A stretch of DNA of 62,651 bases from Streptomyces cupreus (lineage in GTDB: Bacteria; Actinomycetota; Actinomycetes; Streptomycetales; Streptomycetaceae), in NCBI RefSeq assembly GCF_014257025.1, contig NZ_JACMSF010000052.1, forward strand, positions 1 to 62,651, in the 5' to 3' direction. The first letter of the stretch is position 1. Every line of letters starts with the position of its first letter. The notes under the pieces are model-generated. The model was not told the DNA's origin. It made no database searches and saw only the letters and a program-made list of their open reading frames with translations. Both the position numbers and the translations under genes were made by a program. Positions 60,514 to 62,651 of the stretch are shown piece by piece.

Positions 60514-61305
60514 ATGACCCAAGCCGCCGTCACCACCCCCTTCGCCCGGCTTCATCACCGGGACGAACCCTTGCTGCTGCCCAATGCCTGGGACTACGCA
60601 TCCGCCATGGCGTTCGCGGCGCAGGGGTTCGCGGCTGTGGGGACCACGAGTCTCGGGGTTGCCGCGGCGGTGGGGGTGCCGGATGGGGCGGCGGCTACTC
60701 GGGAGGCGACTCTGCGACTTGTGCCGGCGCTCGGGCGAGGGCCGTTCATGGTTTCCGTTGATGCCGAGGGTGGTTTCGCGGCGGATCCGGATGCGGTGGG
60801 GGAGTTTGCCCGGCAGTTGGCTGTCATGGGGGCCGTCGGCGTCAATCTGGAGGACGGGGCCGGGTCCGCCGCGCTGCATGCCGCGAAGATCGCCGCCGTG
60901 AAGAAGGCCGTACCGAGCCTCTTCGTCAACGCCCGCACCGATACGTACTGGTTGGGGGACGGGGACGAGCGGGACACCCTGCGTCGGCTCGACGCCTATC
61001 AGGAGGCCGGTGCCGACTGTGTGTTCGTCCCGGGACTGTCCGACCCCGTGCGGATCGAGGCTCTGGTCGAGCACCTCGACACCCCGCTCAACATCCTCTA
61101 TTCGCCCACTGGTCCTCCCCTCCCTCACCTCTCCGACCTCGGTGTCCGCCGCGTCAGTCTCGGCTCGCTGCTCTATCGGCGGGCGCTCGGCGCGGCGGTC
61201 GAGGCGGTTGCCGATGTCCGGGACGGGCGGACACCGTGCGGTGAGATGCCGACGTATGACTACGTGCAGGGTCTAGTGCCGCATCAGACAACGTTCGCCC
61301 TGTAG
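60514..61305 (+). CDS. Isocitrate lyase/PEP mutase family protein
   Basis: 263 residues from ATG 60514. (beta/alpha)8 barrel of the PEP mutase superfamily: LLLPNAWDYASAMAFAAQGF, GTTSLGVAAAVGVPDG, FMVSVDAEGGFAADPDAVGE (metal-binding Asp-Ala-Glu), GAVGVNLEDGAG, FVNARTDTYWLGDGDERDTL. It lacks the KKCGH motif of isocitrate lyase. Likely forms or breaks a C-C or C-P bond in a 2-oxo acid; substrate unknown. Confidence 0.88.
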   Translation: MTQAAVTTPFARLHHRDEPLLLPNAWDYASAMAFAAQGFAAVGTTSLGVAAAVGVPDGAAATREATLRLVPALGRGPFMVSVDAEGGFAADPDAVGEFARQLAVMGAVGVNLEDGAGSAALHAAKIAAVKKAVPSLFVNARTDTYWLGDGDERDTLRRLDAYQEAGADCVFVPGLSDPVRIEALVEHLDTPLNILYSPTGPPLPHLSDLGVRRVSLGSLLYRRALGAAVEAVADVRDGRTPCGEMPTYDYVQGLVPHQTTFAL

Positions 61306-61332
61306 TACCGCTGGAAAACTCGTCGAAATAAT

Positions 61333-61353
61333 CTCCCCGCCGCAGCCGGGGAG
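61333..61353. terminator. Possible terminator hairpin after the PEP mutase-family gene
   Basis: CTCCCC (61333-61338) pairs with GGGGAG (61348-61353), nine-base loop, 28 bp past the stop codon. No T-run follows. Confidence 0.35.
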
Positions 61354-61403
61354 GGTCCTGTGCTGGCCCCAGAGGGGTGCTTGGGCGGACGCGGGGCCGG
61401 GGT

Positions 61404-61456
61404 CTGGAGTGGGTTCCTTCCCTGCCTGCTTCGGGGGCTGCAGCAGCCCACTCCAG
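61404..61456. other. Inverted repeat upstream of the methyltransferase gene
   Basis: CTGGAGTGGG (61404-61413) and CCCACTCCAG (61447-61456) with GGGCTGCAGCAGCCC nested near the right arm. It lies about 75 bp before the methyltransferase start; either a leader hairpin or a remnant of an insertion. No function assigned. Confidence 0.35.
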
Positions 61457-61532
61457 CCATCGCGACATGCCACCTGACCTGGCCTTTCATGCCAGCTGTT
61501 CCTATCATCGGTCTCGGTCGAAAGGGGGCCGA

Positions 61533-62327
61533 ATGGACCGGACTGTACGCACCGTCGAGGATGTTCTCGCGCTCTTGGACGGGCTCTTCGCCTCTGGATC
61601 CGAGGCCGGCCGCTTGACGACCGGCGACGGTAAGGGCTTCTGGGACCGCTTCTATGCCGACCGGTCAAGGCCGGTCCCGTTCTTCGTGGCGAAGCCGGAC
61701 GAGAGCCTGGCTGCCTACCTCGATCAGGGTCTGATCGCTCCCGGTCGGGTCCTGGATCTGGGATGCGGGGCGGGCCGCAATGCCCTGTTCCTCGCCTCGC
61801 GCGGCTTCGAGGTGGACGCGGTCGACCTCTCCCTGGTGGCCGTCGCGTGGGCCGAGGACCGGGCTCGCGAGGTTGGAGTCGACGTCCGTTTCCTGTGCGG
61901 TGACGTTTTCGCGCTCCCCGCCACCGAGTTGAGCGGCCCGTACGACCTGGTCGTCGACTCGGGGTGCTTCCACCACCTGCCGCCGCACCGCCGCGTGAGC
62001 TACCTGGCCCTCCTCAACCGGGTCCTGGCCCCCAGCGGCCATCTCGCACTCACTAGCTTCGCCGCTGGCCAGGGGGGAATGGGGTCGGAACTCGCCGACG
62101 CGGACCTGTACCGTGAGCGCGAGCTGCAGGGCGGCATCGCCTACACGCCCGAATCGCTGCGCTGGATCTTCTCTCACCTGGTAGAGATCGAACTGCGCCG
62201 TATGCGGGAGGAGCCGCCCAAGTCGGCGCTCTTCGGAGCGACCTTCCTGTGGACCGCGTTGTTCCGTCGGGATGCAGCAGCTTCTGCCGCTTCAGGCGAC
62301 GTTCGCCCTGTTCACGACCTCGCGTAG
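61533..62327 (+). CDS. Class I SAM-dependent methyltransferase
   Basis: 264 residues from ATG 61533 with AAAGGGGG upstream. Rossmann methyltransferase motifs: RVLDLGCGAGRNALFLASRG (motif I), VDAVDLSLVAVAWAEDRARE (motif II), LVVDSGCFHHLPPHRRVSYL (motif IV, post-I region). It opens with WDRFYADRSRPVPFFVAKPD, like thiopurine- or tellurite-type methyltransferases. The last 12 or so residues (SGDVRPVHDLA) lie in DNA that on the other strand encodes the end of an IS630-type transposase, so the natural C-terminus may have been replaced. Confidence 0.86.
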   Translation: MDRTVRTVEDVLALLDGLFASGSEAGRLTTGDGKGFWDRFYADRSRPVPFFVAKPDESLAAYLDQGLIAPGRVLDLGCGAGRNALFLASRGFEVDAVDLSLVAVAWAEDRAREVGVDVRFLCGDVFALPATELSGPYDLVVDSGCFHHLPPHRRVSYLALLNRVLAPSGHLALTSFAAGQGGMGSELADADLYRERELQGGIAYTPESLRWIFSHLVEIELRRMREEPPKSALFGATFLWTALFRRDAAASAASGDVRPVHDLA

Positions 62328-62514
62328 GCGTTCCTCCTGGGCGTGCTTGTTCCGCCAGATGACGTATCAGCGGATCATGCTGCTCCTGCGCCTTGTGGCT
62401 GGCGTGGTCGGTGCCGTCGAGGGTGAAGTAGCGCAGGGCGGCGAACTGGGCCTCGATGCGGTTCAGCCATGAGGAGTTGGTCGGGGTGTAGGCGATCTCG
62501 ACGTTGTTGGCCGT
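62292..62514 (-). pseudogene. IS630-type transposase, 3' remnant
   Basis: Minus-strand frames give NNVEIAYTPTNSSWLNRIEA and ALRYFTLDGTDHASHK, the end of a DDE transposase of the IS630 type (Glu of the catalytic triad in NRIEAQF). After SHK the frame is lost; another frame continues SSMIR, then a TGA stop, then YVIWRNKHAQEERLREVVNR and a stop at 62292. So at least one frameshift and one nonsense change. Only the C-terminal third remains. Confidence 0.75.
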
Positions 62515-62651
62515 ACATGACGGCGTTGCCGAGGATCCGTTCGGCCATGTCGCGGACCATGGTGTGGTCGCGGAGGAGCAGGGCGACCTCGCGGTCCCAC
62601 AGGCTCATGCCGGAGTCGAAGATGTTGACGGCCAGCTCGGTGATGTGTGGG
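62515..62651 (-). other. Unidentified coding-like fragment at the window edge
   Basis: The minus strand has an open frame reading HITELAVNIFDSGMSLWDRE and VALLLRDHTMVRDMAERILG up to the transposase remnant junction. It does not look like IS630 sequence and I do not recognise it with confidence. It may be the 3' part of a gene cut by the transposon. Confidence 0.4.

Noticed and set aside
1..62651. tRNA, rRNA, phage attachment sites or replication origin
   Set aside because: No cloverleaf, rRNA-like block, integrase-flanked repeat or DnaA-box cluster was recognised on reading through.

Overview
ORGANISM. The window reads as Streptomyces chromosome: very high G+C, many GTG starts, AGGAGG-type ribosome sites, overlapping ATGA/GTGA stop-start junctions, Tat and lipoprotein exports, LacI-type regulators and sugar ABC systems without their own ATPase. 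The first 7 kb has the gene order I remember for the S. coelicolor assimilatory sulfate cluster (from memory, not checked). LAYOUT. 1-7.2 kb: a minus-strand sulfur operon read as leader peptide, sulfite reductase, small zinc-ribbon protein, cysH, cysC, cysD, cysN, ssuA, ssuB (cut by the window edge). 7.3-22 kb: mixed housekeeping and accessory genes: acetyltransferase, secreted protein, GAF-domain regulator, AidB-like acyl-CoA dehydrogenase, YihY membrane protein, NmrA-like oxidoreductase divergent from an AraC regulator, VOC proteins, lipoprotein, DUF5954 protein, a frameshifted TnpB-related gene, ThuA protein. 22-57 kb: a large plant-polysaccharide (pectin-like) utilisation region. It holds two CUT1 sugar ABC systems, three LacI regulators, several GH43-type enzymes, a GH28-like beta-helix enzyme, two alginate-lyase-family proteins, a type-B carboxylesterase, rhamnogalacturonan lyase, rhamnogalacturonan acetylesterase and a DUF2264 protein. 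A hydroxyacid dehydrogenase, homocysteine methyltransferase, FAD monooxygenase and PATR-repeat surface protein are interspersed. 57-59.5 kb: an IS605-type tnpB element inserted into an already decaying secreted-protein gene. 59.5-62.6 kb: DUF3592 and DUF5959 proteins, a PEP mutase/isocitrate lyase-family enzyme, a methyltransferase and a transposase fragment. HOW IT WORKS TOGETHER. The cys genes would activate sulfate to APS, reduce it to sulfite and sulfide, and import sulfonates; the leader peptide suggests cysteine-responsive control. The polysaccharide genes fit extracellular cutting of rhamnogalacturonan I (backbone lyase and acetylesterase, arabinan- and galactan-trimming GH43s) and of a uronate polymer (alginate-lyase-like proteins), uptake by two ABC systems that probably share an ATPase encoded elsewhere (MsiK-type), and repression by LacI proteins. 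Three AACCGGTT-centred operators link one LacI gene to the 11-kb operon at 32.5-43.8 kb; a second GTAAGCG-type motif links another LacI gene to the first ABC operon. MOST UNUSUAL. (a) Two copies of a long palindromic repeat whose 19-bp arms differ at four positions but remain fully paired, one of them fused into a coding sequence of the cys operon. (b) A tnpB insertion whose computed excision restores the host reading frame exactly. (c) A 5-bp duplication that breaks a second TnpB-related gene. No tRNA, rRNA or CRISPR array was seen.
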